A stretch of 64,000 nucleotides of DNA, taken from positions 78,253-142,252 of the forward strand of contig NZ_JNZO01000015.1 in NCBI RefSeq assembly GCF_000717595.1. The letters run 5' to 3'. The translations under genes were made by a program, and so were the position numbers. This document shows, piece by piece, positions 9,055 through 18,347 of this stretch. Source of the stretch: Streptomyces flavochromogenes (GTDB lineage: Bacteria; Actinomycetota; Actinomycetes; Streptomycetales; Streptomycetaceae). Position 1 is the stretch's first letter. Each line of letters begins with the position of its first letter. Below the pieces are notes generated by a model, which saw only the letters and a program-made list of their open reading frames with translations, did not search any database and was not told where the DNA came from.

Positions 9055-9262
9055 TCCACCACTATGCCCACGGCGGGAGTCGGTGGAACGTGCGGCACGG
9101 GCCGAAGCGGCCCCCGTTCGCACCAGGTCTCCCGAGGCGCCCCTGAGGGGCAGTGCCGGGCCGCCGCGGCCGCACGCACCTCGCGCTCCCGGCCCGCGCC
9201 GCCCGGCTGCCGGGAGCGCCGGATCCACGCGGTCCCGGAGATCGAGGACCTGGGAGCCCGCC

Positions 9263-9463
9263 CTACTCGGCGATCTCCGTACGCTCCCACCATTCGTACA
9301 CGCGCAGGGTCCCCTCTGCGGTGTCCTGCCGGCGTTCGGTCTCCGTGAAGTGCTCGTATCCGCCGAGGTGCGGGATCTTCACGTCCTCACCGGGCGTCTC
9401 GACCGCGACGATCCGCTCGGGGAGGTCGTGCGGCCCGCCTTCCAGCAATACCTTGTGCGCCAT
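9263..9463 (-). CDS. DUF5988 family small protein
   Basis: A 66-residue protein beginning MAHKVLLEGGPHDLPERIV and ending VYEWWERTEIAE. This pattern, with HLGGYEHF in the centre, is that of the small actinobacterial DUF5988 family, whose function is unknown. Homologues often lie beside regulators or secondary-metabolism genes in Streptomyces. Here it stands alone between the flavoprotein and the SpoIIE-type sensor. It is acidic, has no signal peptide or membrane segment and is probably cytoplasmic. Confidence 0.85.
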   Translation of the reverse strand: MAHKVLLEGGPHDLPERIVAVETPGEDVKIPHLGGYEHFTETERRQDTAEGTLRVYEWWERTEIAE

Positions 9464-9759
9464 GGCACCAGTCTCACCACCCTCGGTGCGCATCGCACCC
9501 GGGAGGCGTCCGCCGGGCCTACACGCCCGTACTTCGGGCCGGGGCAGCCGGTGGGGTGCGCTCGGCCGGTGATTACGGGCACCACGTCGGGGGCCGGGCG
9601 ATCGTACGGGGCCGAGAGCTCGCTGATCATCTGCTCCGTGAAGGCGTTGCGCCTGGCGGGGCGGTCCGGTCCGAGCAGCAGCACGTGTCCGTGGGTCGGT
9701 CCGTTTCCTGCCCGGGCCACCCGCTCGCCCACTTTTCGGGCCGGTGCTACACATGGACT

Positions 9760-12432
9760 ATGGCCGGATTCCTCGGCCGCCTGCGCTCCGCGTTGAGCGT
9801 CCGCACCGTCGCCCGCCAGGTCTTCTCCCTGCAGGCGGCGATCGTGGTGCTCCTCGTCGTGGCCGCCGTGGTTGCCCTCGTACTGCAGTCCCGGGCCGAC
9901 AGCGAGCGGGAAGCGCGCAACCGGTCCCTCGCCGTGGCCGAGACCTTCGCCAGCGCGCCGGGCATCGAGGAGGCCCTGGCCGCTCCCGACCCGGCCGCGG
10001 TGCTCCAGCCGCGCGCCGAACGAGCGCGGAAGGCGTCCGCCGTGGACTTCGTCGTGGTGATGACCACGGACGGGATCCGCCTCACCCACCCCGATCCGGC
10101 CCAGATCGGAGGGCCTTACATCGGCACGATCGGCCCTGCGGCAGCAGGCGGGATCGTCAGGGAGACCGTGACCGGCACCCTCGGTCCGTCCACCCGCGCC
10201 GTGGTCCCCGTGACCGACGCCGAGGGCAAGGTGATCGCCCTGGTGTCCGCCGGGGTCACGCTCGAAGCCGTGAGCGGGGTCGTCGAACACCAGCTGCCGC
10301 TGCTCCTCGGTGCCGCGGCGGCCGCGCTGGCGGTCGCCACCTTCGGTACGGCTCTGGTCGGCAGGCGGCTGCGCCGCCAGACTCACGGCCTGGAACCCGC
10401 CGAGATGACCCGCATGTACGAGCATCACGACGCGGTGCTGCACGCCGTGCGCGAGGGCGTTCTGATCCTCGACGGCGACGGTCGGCTTGCGCTGGCCAAC
10501 GACGAGGCACGCAGGCTGCTCGGTCTCAGCCCGGAGGCGGAGGGTCAGCTTGCCCGGGAGCTGGGCCTCGCCCCGGACATCGCCCGGCTGTTGGCTTCCG
10601 GACGCCCGGCCACCGACGAGGTGCACCTGGCCGGGGACCGGCTGCTGGCCGTCAACCAACGGCCGACCGACTCTGGAGGCGGCCCGTCCGGCTGTGTCAC
10701 GACGCTGCGCGACACCACGGAGCTGCAGACCGTCACCGGCCGGGCCGATGTGGCGCAGGAACGCCTGAAGCTCCTGTTCGCCGCCGGCTTGGAGATCGGT
10801 ACGAGCCTCGACGTCGAGCGGACCTCCCAGGAGCTGGCGGACTTCGCCGTCCCCCGGTTCGCCGATTTCGTCACCGTCGACCTGGCCGACCCGGTCCTGC
10901 GGGGCGAGGAGCCGTCGCAGCGCGGCGCGGCGATGCGTCGTGTCGCGTTCCGGGGTATCCGGGACGACACACCGCTCTACCCACCCGGAAAGCTGATCCA
11001 TTTCGTCCCGTCCACCCCGCAGAGCCTCGGCTACGGCTCGGGCGAGACGGTCCTGGAGGCGGACATGACCGCCTTCTCCGGCTGGCAGGCCCAAGACCCC
11101 GAACGGGCCCGGGGTCTTGTCGACGCCGGCATCCATTCGATGATCGCGGCTCCGCTGCGCGCCCGCGGCGTCATCCTGGGTGTCGTGACGTTCTGGCGGT
11201 CGCGCAAGCCCGAGCCGTTCGAGCACGACGACGTGACACTCGCGGAGGAACTGGCCGCCCGCGCGGCGGTCGTCATCGACAACGCCCGGCGCTTCACGCG
11301 CGAGCACACCATGGCGGTCGCCCTGCAGCGCAGTCTGCTCCCCCGCGCCCTGCCGGAGCAGAACGCGCTCGACGTGGCCCACCGTTACCTGCCCGCGCAA
11401 GCGGGCAGCGGCGGTGTCGGCGGGGACTGGTTCGACGTCATCCCGCTGCCCGGCGCCCGCGTCGCGCTCGTCGTGGGGGACGTGGTCGGCCACGGGCTGC
11501 ACGCCGCCGCCACCATGGGCCGGTTGCGCACCGCGGTCCACAACTTCTCCTCCCTTGACATGGCTCCCGACGAACTCCTCTGGCACCTCGACGAACTGGT
11601 CACCCGGATCGACCAGGACGAGAGCGGCGACGTCGCGCCGGTCACGGGCGCCACCTGCCTGTACGCGCTCTACGACCCGGGCTCACAGATGTGCACGATG
11701 GCCCGCGCCGGCCACCTGGAGCCCGTCGTCGTGCGTCCCGACGGCAGCGCGTCGTTCGCCGCCGTACCGGGCGGCCCACCCCTCGGGCTCTCCGGTCTTC
11801 CCTTCGAGACCGCCGAGATACGACTCCCCGAGGGCAGCAGCCTCGTCCTCTACACCGACGGTCTCGTGGAGGACCGCACCCGCGACATCGACGAAGGGCT
11901 GGAACTGCTGCGGCGTACTCTGGCTCACCCCGGCCGCACGCCCGAGCAGACCTGTGGCGCGGTTCTGGACGCGTTGCTGCCCGAGGAGTCCTCGGACGAC
12001 ATCGCGGTGGTGGTCGCCCGCACGCGTGCGCTCGCCGACGCCCGTACAGCCGTCTGGGACGTCGCGTCCGATCCGTCGGCCGTCGGCCAGGTTCGAGCCG
12101 CCGTCACCCGTACGCTGGCCGAATGGGGTCTGGAGGAGGCGTCCTTCACCACCGAGCTGATCCTGAGCGAGCTCGTCACCAACGCCATCCGCTACGCCGC
12201 CGAGCCCGTCCGGGTACGTCTGATCCGCGACCGCGTTCTGATCTGTGAGGTCTCGGACGGCAGCAGCACCGCTCCACACCTGCGGCGCGCGGCCACCACC
12301 GACGAGGGCGGACGGGGCCTGTTCCTGGTGGCCCAGTTCGCCGACCGCTGGGGCACCCGCTACACCGCGGACGGCAAGGTCATCTGGACCGAACAACCGC
12401 TTCTCACCGGCACGTCGGACAACGACGGGTGA
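9760..12432 (+). CDS. Sensor with Cache, PAS, GAF, SpoIIE phosphatase and HATPase domains
   Basis: An 890-residue membrane protein. Helix 1 (about 22-43) and helix 2 (about 179-200) enclose a sensor that matches the CitA/DcuS type (VDFVVVMTTDGIRLTHPDP at 95-113, then IGG and a final TDAEGKVIALVSAGV). A PAS domain follows (about 215-330, HAVREGVLILDGDG), then GAF (about 340-515), a PP2C/SpoIIE phosphatase (about 525-740; GGDWFDVIPL, VGDVVGHGLHAA, YTDGLVE, SSDDIAVVVAR), and a C-terminal anti-sigma-type HATPase (about 755-885; LILSELVTNAIRYA). Such proteins dephosphorylate anti-anti-sigma factors. ATG 9760 begins directly before the first helix. No anti-sigma partner is adjacent. Confidence 0.92.
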   Translation: MAGFLGRLRSALSVRTVARQVFSLQAAIVVLLVVAAVVALVLQSRADSEREARNRSLAVAETFASAPGIEEALAAPDPAAVLQPRAERARKASAVDFVVVMTTDGIRLTHPDPAQIGGPYIGTIGPAAAGGIVRETVTGTLGPSTRAVVPVTDAEGKVIALVSAGVTLEAVSGVVEHQLPLLLGAAAAALAVATFGTALVGRRLRRQTHGLEPAEMTRMYEHHDAVLHAVREGVLILDGDGRLALANDEARRLLGLSPEAEGQLARELGLAPDIARLLASGRPATDEVHLAGDRLLAVNQRPTDSGGGPSGCVTTLRDTTELQTVTGRADVAQERLKLLFAAGLEIGTSLDVERTSQELADFAVPRFADFVTVDLADPVLRGEEPSQRGAAMRRVAFRGIRDDTPLYPPGKLIHFVPSTPQSLGYGSGETVLEADMTAFSGWQAQDPERARGLVDAGIHSMIAAPLRARGVILGVVTFWRSRKPEPFEHDDVTLAEELAARAAVVIDNARRFTREHTMAVALQRSLLPRALPEQNALDVAHRYLPAQAGSGGVGGDWFDVIPLPGARVALVVGDVVGHGLHAAATMGRLRTAVHNFSSLDMAPDELLWHLDELVTRIDQDESGDVAPVTGATCLYALYDPGSQMCTMARAGHLEPVVVRPDGSASFAAVPGGPPLGLSGLPFETAEIRLPEGSSLVLYTDGLVEDRTRDIDEGLELLRRTLAHPGRTPEQTCGAVLDALLPEESSDDIAVVVARTRALADARTAVWDVASDPSAVGQVRAAVTRTLAEWGLEEASFTTELILSELVTNAIRYAAEPVRVRLIRDRVLICEVSDGSSTAPHLRRAATTDEGGRGLFLVAQFADRWGTRYTADGKVIWTEQPLLTGTSDNDG

Positions 12433-12492
12433 TGATCCCTGGCTGCCCGGGGGGTCGCCCGCCCCCGTCGGCACGCCGACATCAGCCCATCG

Positions 12493-13740
12493 TCAGGTCC
12501 GGTCGAGTCGGTCCAGAGCGGAGAGGATCGGTGTGACCCCGTCCTCGCTCCGGATCCGTTCGGAGAGTGTCCGGGCACGGCGGGCGTAGAGCGGCTCGCC
12601 GGTCACCTCCTCCAGAGCTGCGGCCAAGGCCGCTGACGTGAGCCTGCGGAGGGGGACCGGTCGAGGAGCCACCCCGACGGCGGCCAGGCGCGAGGCCCAG
12701 AACGCCGCGTCGAACTGAACCGGTACCGGCACGGCGGGGACTCCCGCGCGCAGGGCCGCGGCAGTGGTGCCGGCGCCCGCGTGGTGGACGATCGCCGCCA
12801 TCCTCGGAAAGAGCAGGGAGTGGGGAACCTCGTCGATGGTGATGACGTCGTCGCCGTCGGCGTGCAGTCCGGCCCAGCCGCGCTGGATCACCCCACGAAG
12901 GCCGGCTGCGCGCAGGGCGCGCACCACGGCGCGGCTGAGACGCTCGGGTTCGGGCACGGTGGCGCTGCCGAGGCCGACGAAGACCGGCGGCGGGCCGGCG
13001 TCCAGGAAGTCCCGCAGGCGGGTCGGCAGCTCGGCCCGCGGCGGGTCGTGCGACCACCAGTAGCCCGTGATCTCCAGTCCGGGACGCCAGTCGCGCGGCC
13101 GGGACACGAGCTGCGGGCTGAAGCCGTGGAAGACCGGCCACCCCCGTTCTCGTGTCCTGCGGGCGGCGTGCGAGCCGGCAGGGGGCATGCCGAGCCGGCT
13201 CCGGAGAGCACGAGTGGCGTCGACGAAGATGCGGTCGACCGCGGCGTTGACCGCACGCCCTGCCAACCGGTTCCCCGTCGCTCCCCACGAACGCGTTCCG
13301 GTCACCGGCGGCGGGAATTCCCTCGTCGGGGCGAGAGGCTGCAGGAACACGCCCATGGAGGGCAGCCCCAGGCCTTGGGCCATGGTGTGCCCCAACGGGC
13401 CCAACGAGCCGGACACCAGCACGACATCACTGGCCTGCGCAGCCTGCAGCAGATCATCGGACATCCGGCCGACCGCCGCCCTCGCCAAGCCGACGAGACG
13501 CGCCAGTTTCCCCGCGTCGGTGACGCTGCGCTGCATGACCTGGCCCCGTGCGGAGGCCAACTCCGCGCGCGGATCGACGGGTACCGCGTGGAATCCCAGC
13601 CCGGCAGACGCCGCCAGTGGTGCGAAGCACGCGTGGCTGACCAGCGTCACCTCGTGCCCCGCCCGCATCAGCCCGTGCCCGAGACCGGTGTACGGCGCGA
13701 CGTCCCCACGCGACCCGGCTGTCATCACCGCTACCCTCAT
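12493..13740 (-). CDS. GT1-type glycosyltransferase
   Basis: A 415-residue protein of the UDP-glucuronosyl/sterol glucosyltransferase fold. The N-terminal half begins MRVAVMTAGSRGDVAPYTGLGHGL, as in macrolide and sterol glycosyltransferases; the C-terminal half has VFVGLGSATVPEP and the donor-binding signature IVHHAGAGTTAAALRAGVPAVPVPVQFDAAFWASRL. It would move a nucleotide-activated sugar to a small lipid or polyketide-like acceptor in the cytoplasm; the acceptor is not predictable. It faces the SpoIIE gene tail-to-tail and is divergent from the baeRF-like gene 117 bp away. Confidence 0.9.
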   Translation of the reverse strand: MRVAVMTAGSRGDVAPYTGLGHGLMRAGHEVTLVSHACFAPLAASAGLGFHAVPVDPRAELASARGQVMQRSVTDAGKLARLVGLARAAVGRMSDDLLQAAQASDVVLVSGSLGPLGHTMAQGLGLPSMGVFLQPLAPTREFPPPVTGTRSWGATGNRLAGRAVNAAVDRIFVDATRALRSRLGMPPAGSHAARRTRERGWPVFHGFSPQLVSRPRDWRPGLEITGYWWSHDPPRAELPTRLRDFLDAGPPPVFVGLGSATVPEPERLSRAVVRALRAAGLRGVIQRGWAGLHADGDDVITIDEVPHSLLFPRMAAIVHHAGAGTTAAALRAGVPAVPVPVQFDAAFWASRLAAVGVAPRPVPLRRLTSAALAAALEEVTGEPLYARRARTLSERIRSEDGVTPILSALDRLDRT

Positions 13741-13857
13741 GGCCGCAGTATCCCGCCCGTCGGCGGTCGACGGCGTCTGGCGCACCGGATGCCGTGAGTG
13801 CCGCCGACGACCGGTCTCGGGCATCATCGAAGGTGGGGACCGTCGACGGGAGTGGCG

Positions 13858-14955
13858 ATGAGATTGTCGTTCCTTGAGCCCCTCTACGCGGAGCCGGGCC
13901 CGTACGCCTCCGTGTATCTGGACACCTCCCGGGACGTCGAGCATCCCGAGCGGGCGATCGCGCTGCGCTGGGAGCGGCTGCGGGAGAGCTTGTCCCGTCA
14001 GGGCGCGGACCGGGCTCTGACGAACGTACTGGAGGAGGTCGTCGGCACCGACGCCGAGGTTCCGGGGGTGCACGGGCAGGCCGTCTTCGCCGCCCACGGC
14101 ACGATCGTCCTGGACGGGGAGCTCCCGAAGCCGCCCGAGCGCGACTCCGCGCGGTACGGCACCCTGCCCGACGCCATGCCCCTGGTCACCCAGCACGTCC
14201 CGGAGATCCCGTACATGGCCGTGGTCGTCCACTACGGCGGTCTTCCGACCGCCGAGGCCAACGGCTGGGTGGAGCTGGAGGCGGAGACCGGCACGTGGCC
14301 CACGTCCACGGTGGCCCCGGGTGAGCGGCTGCGTCACAGGGTCGCGGTGGCGACCTGGCACCGTACCTGCGTCCGGCTCGGCCACCGGCTGGACGAACGG
14401 GCGCGGCGCGCCCATGCCGACGCCGTCGTCGTGGGCGGGGACGAGTGGGCGTGCAACGTACTGCTCCGCCGCCTGCCGCACACCGTGCGGGACAAGACCG
14501 TACGCGTGGGCGGCCCGACCCCCACCCACACCGGACGCGCCCTGCTGGAGCCACAGCTCGACGGCGTCTTCCGCGGCCGCATGGCCGCGCACGACCGGGA
14601 GCTCGTGGACATCTTCATCGGTCGGCGCGCCCTGGACGGGCCCGTGGCGGAGGGTCTGGCCGCCACCGTCACCGCCCTCCAGCGGGGCCAGGTGGCAGCA
14701 CTGCTGCTGAACCGGCCGCCCGGGGCCTCACCGCGGCTCTGGGTGGGCTCCCAGCCCGCCCGGCTCGCCCTGACCGACGCGGAGCTGACGTCCTTCGGTG
14801 TGCGGGCCCCACGGGAGGAACGCGCCGACGAGGCCCTCGTCCGGGCCCTCGTCGGCACCCGTGCCGAGCTGGTCGTCGTACCGGAGAGCGAGCTGAGACT
14901 GTACGAGGGCATGGGCGCCGTGCTGCGGTACGCCGACCCCGGCGTCCCGTCCTGA
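13858..14955 (+). CDS. baeRF/Vms1-like (eRF1-related) protein
   Basis: A 365-residue protein starting MRLSFLEPLYAEPGPYASVYLDTSRD, the usual opening of the bacterial/archaeal eRF1-related (baeRF2, Rv2629-like) family. The middle has RVAVATWHRTCVRLGHRLDERAR and VVVGGDEWACNVLLRRLP, and the C-terminal domain ends ALVGTRAELVVVPESELRL, as in eRF1 domain 3. No GGQ motif is visible, so classical peptide release is unlikely. Related proteins are linked to ribosome rescue or to dormancy in actinobacteria, which fits the nearby universal stress protein. GGGAG precedes ATG 13858. Confidence 0.82.
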   Translation: MRLSFLEPLYAEPGPYASVYLDTSRDVEHPERAIALRWERLRESLSRQGADRALTNVLEEVVGTDAEVPGVHGQAVFAAHGTIVLDGELPKPPERDSARYGTLPDAMPLVTQHVPEIPYMAVVVHYGGLPTAEANGWVELEAETGTWPTSTVAPGERLRHRVAVATWHRTCVRLGHRLDERARRAHADAVVVGGDEWACNVLLRRLPHTVRDKTVRVGGPTPTHTGRALLEPQLDGVFRGRMAAHDRELVDIFIGRRALDGPVAEGLAATVTALQRGQVAALLLNRPPGASPRLWVGSQPARLALTDAELTSFGVRAPREERADEALVRALVGTRAELVVVPESELRLYEGMGAVLRYADPGVPS

Positions 14956-15207
14956 CGCCGACGCGGGACACCGCCCGACACCGCCACCACCCCCGCTCCG
15001 CCTCCGGCGTCGCCGAGCCGGACCCTCACCCTTCACGATGTCGCCGCCTACTGGGAGCACCGGGCGCAGCTCGACCGGTGGACGGCGCCCGCTTCGCGAC
15101 CCCTGCCTGACCCGGCGCGGGCGGGGGACGACGGGAGGCGACCGGCCGGGCACGACGTGCCTGGGGGACGTGCGGTGCGGGGTGCGGCGACGGCGGTGCG
15201 CCGAGCT

Positions 15208-16050
15208 CTACGGACGTTCGAAGGCCTGCAGTACCCCACCGACGGCGAAGCACAACGCACCGCACAACGTCCCCCAGTTGGCGATGTCGGCGTTGACCAG
15301 GCTCTGGGTGCTGGGCCGGGTGAAGGCGGCCAAGGCGGCGACCATGAAGAGGACCGACCCGAACTGGTTCACCGCGACCACCCACCAGCCGAGGCTGCGC
15401 GAGCGGAGGCAGGGCCGGGAGCGATGGCAGATCTCGGCGAACCCGAGATGACCCGAGATCAGGAACAGCACGCAGCCGATCACGTCGGGGGTCCAGATCA
15501 GCCGATTGATCTGCTGGACGCTGAGCCCCTGCAGGAAGGAGTCCAGCAGGTTGACTCCGAACACGAGCGTCCCGGCGAACAGCACGAACGTGCTGAGCCA
15601 GTCCAGACGCATCGGCTCGTACCCCCACCACCGCCGGCGGACCGCTGCCAGTGGGCCGCCCCCTGGGGAGTGGCGAGGCGCGTTCAGGACCTGCAAGAGC
15701 GAGGTGTAGCCCCCGATGGAGAAGAACACCCCGCCCGCGAGGTAGATCGAGGCGCTTTCGACCGGGTCGCCCGAGCCGAACTGGGCGACCCCGGCGCCGA
15801 GAGCGAAGAGCGTTCCGCCGAGGAAGAAGGCACCCGATGCGACGGAGTTGAGCCTCCTGAGGCGATCGAGGGCATCGGTGTCGGCGGTCGGGGACATGGC
15901 GACCGTGCCCCCGGGGTCGCGGACGGACAGCGCCCCGCGTTTGCGCGCGGGCCGCGACTCCCATACGACCGTCCCCCCTTCCGGGCGGTGCCAGGTGAGA
16001 CGGGTGGTGAACGGTCCTGCGCCTTCGGCGCGGTGCTCGGGCGGTTCCAC
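15208..16050 (-). CDS. Multi-pass membrane protein, YrhK-like C-terminal region
   Basis: A 280-residue protein. A soluble N-terminal stretch (about 1-55, including LTWHRPEGGTVVWESRPARKRGAL) is followed by about six transmembrane helices, starting LNSVASGAFFLGGTLFALGAGV and ending WGTLCGALCFAVGGVLQAFERP. The repeated pattern of helix pairs with G/F-rich motifs recalls YrhK-type membrane proteins seen in Streptomyces; function is unknown. A shorter start at an internal ATG (MSPTAD) is possible but would drop the conserved-looking N-terminus. It lies 110 bp upstream of nothing in its own direction except the intergenic gap to the baeRF gene. Confidence 0.75.
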   Translation of the reverse strand: MEPPEHRAEGAGPFTTRLTWHRPEGGTVVWESRPARKRGALSVRDPGGTVAMSPTADTDALDRLRRLNSVASGAFFLGGTLFALGAGVAQFGSGDPVESASIYLAGGVFFSIGGYTSLLQVLNAPRHSPGGGPLAAVRRRWWGYEPMRLDWLSTFVLFAGTLVFGVNLLDSFLQGLSVQQINRLIWTPDVIGCVLFLISGHLGFAEICHRSRPCLRSRSLGWWVVAVNQFGSVLFMVAALAAFTRPSTQSLVNADIANWGTLCGALCFAVGGVLQAFERP

Positions 16051-16160
16051 GACACGAGCCTAGTTCCAGCTCCTCCGCCCGCCGGACAGTGAAACGTGGA
16101 GGTTGGACTGTCTCCCCCGAGTGACCGCCGTCCCCGTCGAACGACCGGTGTCCCCGTCCG

Positions 16161-17012
16161 TCAGGTGTGCGGCACGACGGCCACAGGACAGGAGGCGTGA
16201 TGGATGACGGCGTGGGTGATCGATCCGATATGAGCGCCCCTGGCCGCCCTGCGCCGACCGACGACCACCAGGCGCGCATCCGACGCGGCCTCGATGAGAT
16301 GCTCGGCCGCCCGTCCCGGAGCGGACACCTCGACCACCTCCGTCCCCGCGAACCGGTCCCGGAAGGGCCGAACCGCGTCGGCGAGCGCTACCGCCCTCTC
16401 CTCCTTCGCGGCTGCGCTGGGGTGGTGAACGAAGGATTCATGCCAGGTGTGCACGATCTCCAGCGGGACGCGGTGCCGCCCTGCGAAGTCGAACGCGAAG
16501 TGCAGCAGCTCGTCCTTGACTTCGTTCACATCCAGACCGAGGACCACCTTCCTGCGGCCGTTCCTCCCGGACGCACCGGAGCTGTCCTTCTCGTATCCGG
16601 GGCGAACGAGAACCACGGGGCGCGCCGCTTCCGCGACGACCTCCTGCCCCACCGAACCGACGATGAACCCACGGACGCTCCCCAGCCCATGAGAGCCCAC
16701 GACGAGCAGATCCGCCTCGGCAGCGGCGGCGAGCAGCACGCTGACGGGAGCGTCTTCGACCTCGTCAGCGGTCATGGCAAGGCCCGGCTGCCGGGACCCG
16801 ACCTGCCGCTCGGTCTCGGCCAGCACGCCTTCCGCCGCGCCGGCACGGTCCTCGTGCGACACCTTCATCGCACCCAACTGATGCTCCGCCCACCGTGTGG
16901 CGTACACCAGTCGCAGGCCGTCGCCGCGCAGCGCCGCCTCGTCGGCGGCCCAGTCCACCGCCGCCACGCTTCCTTCAGAGCCGTCCACTCCCACAGTGAC
17001 AGGTCGGGACAC
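16161..17012 (-). CDS. Universal stress protein, two tandem UspA domains
   Basis: A 283-residue cytoplasmic protein with two UspA domains (about 1-140 and 150-283). The first begins VTVGVDGSEGSVAAVDWA and carries the full ATP-binding signature G-x2-G-x9-GS (GSHGLGSVRGFIVGSVGQEV). The second has VVLGLDVNEVKDELLHFAFDFA and a degenerate signature (VVVGRRRAARGAHIGSITHAV), so probably only the first binds nucleotide. Tandem-domain Usp proteins of actinobacteria are induced by hypoxia or stasis, which fits the baeRF-like gene and cytochrome bd genes in this window. Regulation is not visible in the upstream 200 bp. Confidence 0.93.
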   Translation of the reverse strand: MSRPVTVGVDGSEGSVAAVDWAADEAALRGDGLRLVYATRWAEHQLGAMKVSHEDRAGAAEGVLAETERQVGSRQPGLAMTADEVEDAPVSVLLAAAAEADLLVVGSHGLGSVRGFIVGSVGQEVVAEAARPVVLVRPGYEKDSSGASGRNGRRKVVLGLDVNEVKDELLHFAFDFAGRHRVPLEIVHTWHESFVHHPSAAAKEERAVALADAVRPFRDRFAGTEVVEVSAPGRAAEHLIEAASDARLVVVGRRRAARGAHIGSITHAVIHHASCPVAVVPHT

Positions 17013-17217
17013 GCTGCTCTCTCCTCGCCTCGGGCCAACGTCGACAGGCCCTCACAGGGGCGCCGATGGGCATCCGTGTGCGAGGGAACCTGGTCAGGAA
17101 GCTACCGAGTCGCTGCAGCGATGGTGTGCACGGCGTTCGGCGACGCTGCCGAAGTACTCCGTCCGGCGGAGGACAGGGGCACGCCTGCCCTTTGGCAGTA
17201 CGGGCGGGACCGCTCGT

Positions 17218-18210
17218 TCAAGAGACCTCTGCCCAGCCGTTTCGCACGGCGTGGGCTCCGAGCTGCATCCGGGTCCTGACTCCGGCCAGGTCCATGAGGT
17301 GACGCAGGCGCCGGTGCAGCGTGCGCGGTGACAGACCGAGTTGTGCCGCTGCGGTGAGGTCCGTCAGGCCTGCCAGGAGCAGGGCGAGAATCCTTCGGTC
17401 GAGGTCGGTGGGACCCTCCGTAGCGACCTCGACGGTGGGATCGGTCTCTCCGCCGGTGCCCGACAGTTCGAGGGGACGGGCTGTGCGCCACACCGTCTCG
17501 AAGAGCGCGTCCAGGGCGTCCAGGAGGCCACTGCGGTGCAGCAGCACGGCGCCGGGTTCTCCGGCTGCCGTGACCGCGAGCGGGACGAGGCCGAGGTCGG
17601 CGTCGGCCAGGACGAGTTTCATCGGCAGTTCGTCGGCGACCCGCAGGTGCACGCCCTTCCCCAGGGAATCGATCGCGTCGTCGACGATGCCGGGTTCCGC
17701 CAGCACGGCCCGGTCTAGCACGGCGCGGAAGTGCACCCCCCGGCCGATGGCCAGGGGTTCGGCCGTGTTCTCGTCGGGGGGCAGGGCGACGAACGGCGCG
17801 GTGATGAAGGAGCGGACCTGTGTGCGGGCCGCCTGCTGTACCTGGAGGAAACGATGCCGGATGGCGTCGACGCCCGTGACGACCTCGATCAGGTCGCTGA
17901 TGCTGCTCCCGGTCATCGCCGCCCGGTGTTCCTCGGCGAAGGTCACCAAGGCGTGCTCGGCCATGCGCAGACCGTCCCTGCGCTGGCTGATGAGGGCGCC
18001 GAGGGCCATGGCCGGCGGCGCGGCGGTGAACCGCTCGTCCGCCGACCTGGTCGCCAGTCCCCACTCGACGAGGCGGGACAACGCCTTGTCGACGTGGGCC
18101 TGCGACAGGACGGCAAGGCCGGAGAGAAGGATCGCGGTGGAGTTCGGCCGTCCGAGCAGCGCCCGGTAGACGCGCTCGTCATCGGGTTCGAGGCCAAGAA
18201 CATCCAGCAT
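17218..18210 (-). CDS. TrmB/LuxR-type transcriptional regulator
   Basis: A 330-residue DNA-binding protein with two helix-turn-helix regions. The N-terminus (MLDVLGLEPDDERVYRALL, then LSQAHVDKALSRLVEWGLA) is TrmB-like. The C-terminus (about 268-330, LDRRILALLLAGLTDLTAAAQLGLSPRTLHRRLRHLM) is a LuxR-type HTH. The centre is a phospholipase-D-like sugar/ligand-sensing region as in other actinobacterial TrmB regulators. ATG 18210 begins at the conserved MLDVLGL. It follows the large subtilase gene in the same direction after a strong hairpin, so it may act on that gene, though this is inference. Confidence 0.85.
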   Translation of the reverse strand: MLDVLGLEPDDERVYRALLGRPNSTAILLSGLAVLSQAHVDKALSRLVEWGLATRSADERFTAAPPAMALGALISQRRDGLRMAEHALVTFAEEHRAAMTGSSISDLIEVVTGVDAIRHRFLQVQQAARTQVRSFITAPFVALPPDENTAEPLAIGRGVHFRAVLDRAVLAEPGIVDDAIDSLGKGVHLRVADELPMKLVLADADLGLVPLAVTAAGEPGAVLLHRSGLLDALDALFETVWRTARPLELSGTGGETDPTVEVATEGPTDLDRRILALLLAGLTDLTAAAQLGLSPRTLHRRLRHLMDLAGVRTRMQLGAHAVRNGWAEVS

Positions 18211-18306
18211 CGGCGATCGACTCTCTTCCGCTTGCCGCAGCGGGGAGAGTATGCGCCATGGCGGCAGACCTTGAATAGTCCCTGCTGGGAGCAGGTCTGA
18301 GGGGAA

Positions 18307-18336
18307 GGGCCCCGGGAAGTCGCCTCCCCGGGGCCC
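18307..18336 (-). terminator. Terminator hairpin after the subtilase gene
   Basis: A perfect 10-bp stem (arms 18307-18316 and 18327-18336, GGGCCCCGGG and its complement) with a 10-nt loop begins 12 bp past the stop of the subtilase gene. No U-tract follows, which is normal for Streptomyces. It separates the subtilase from the downstream regulator. Confidence 0.75.
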
Positions 18337-18347
18337 CACTGTTCTGT

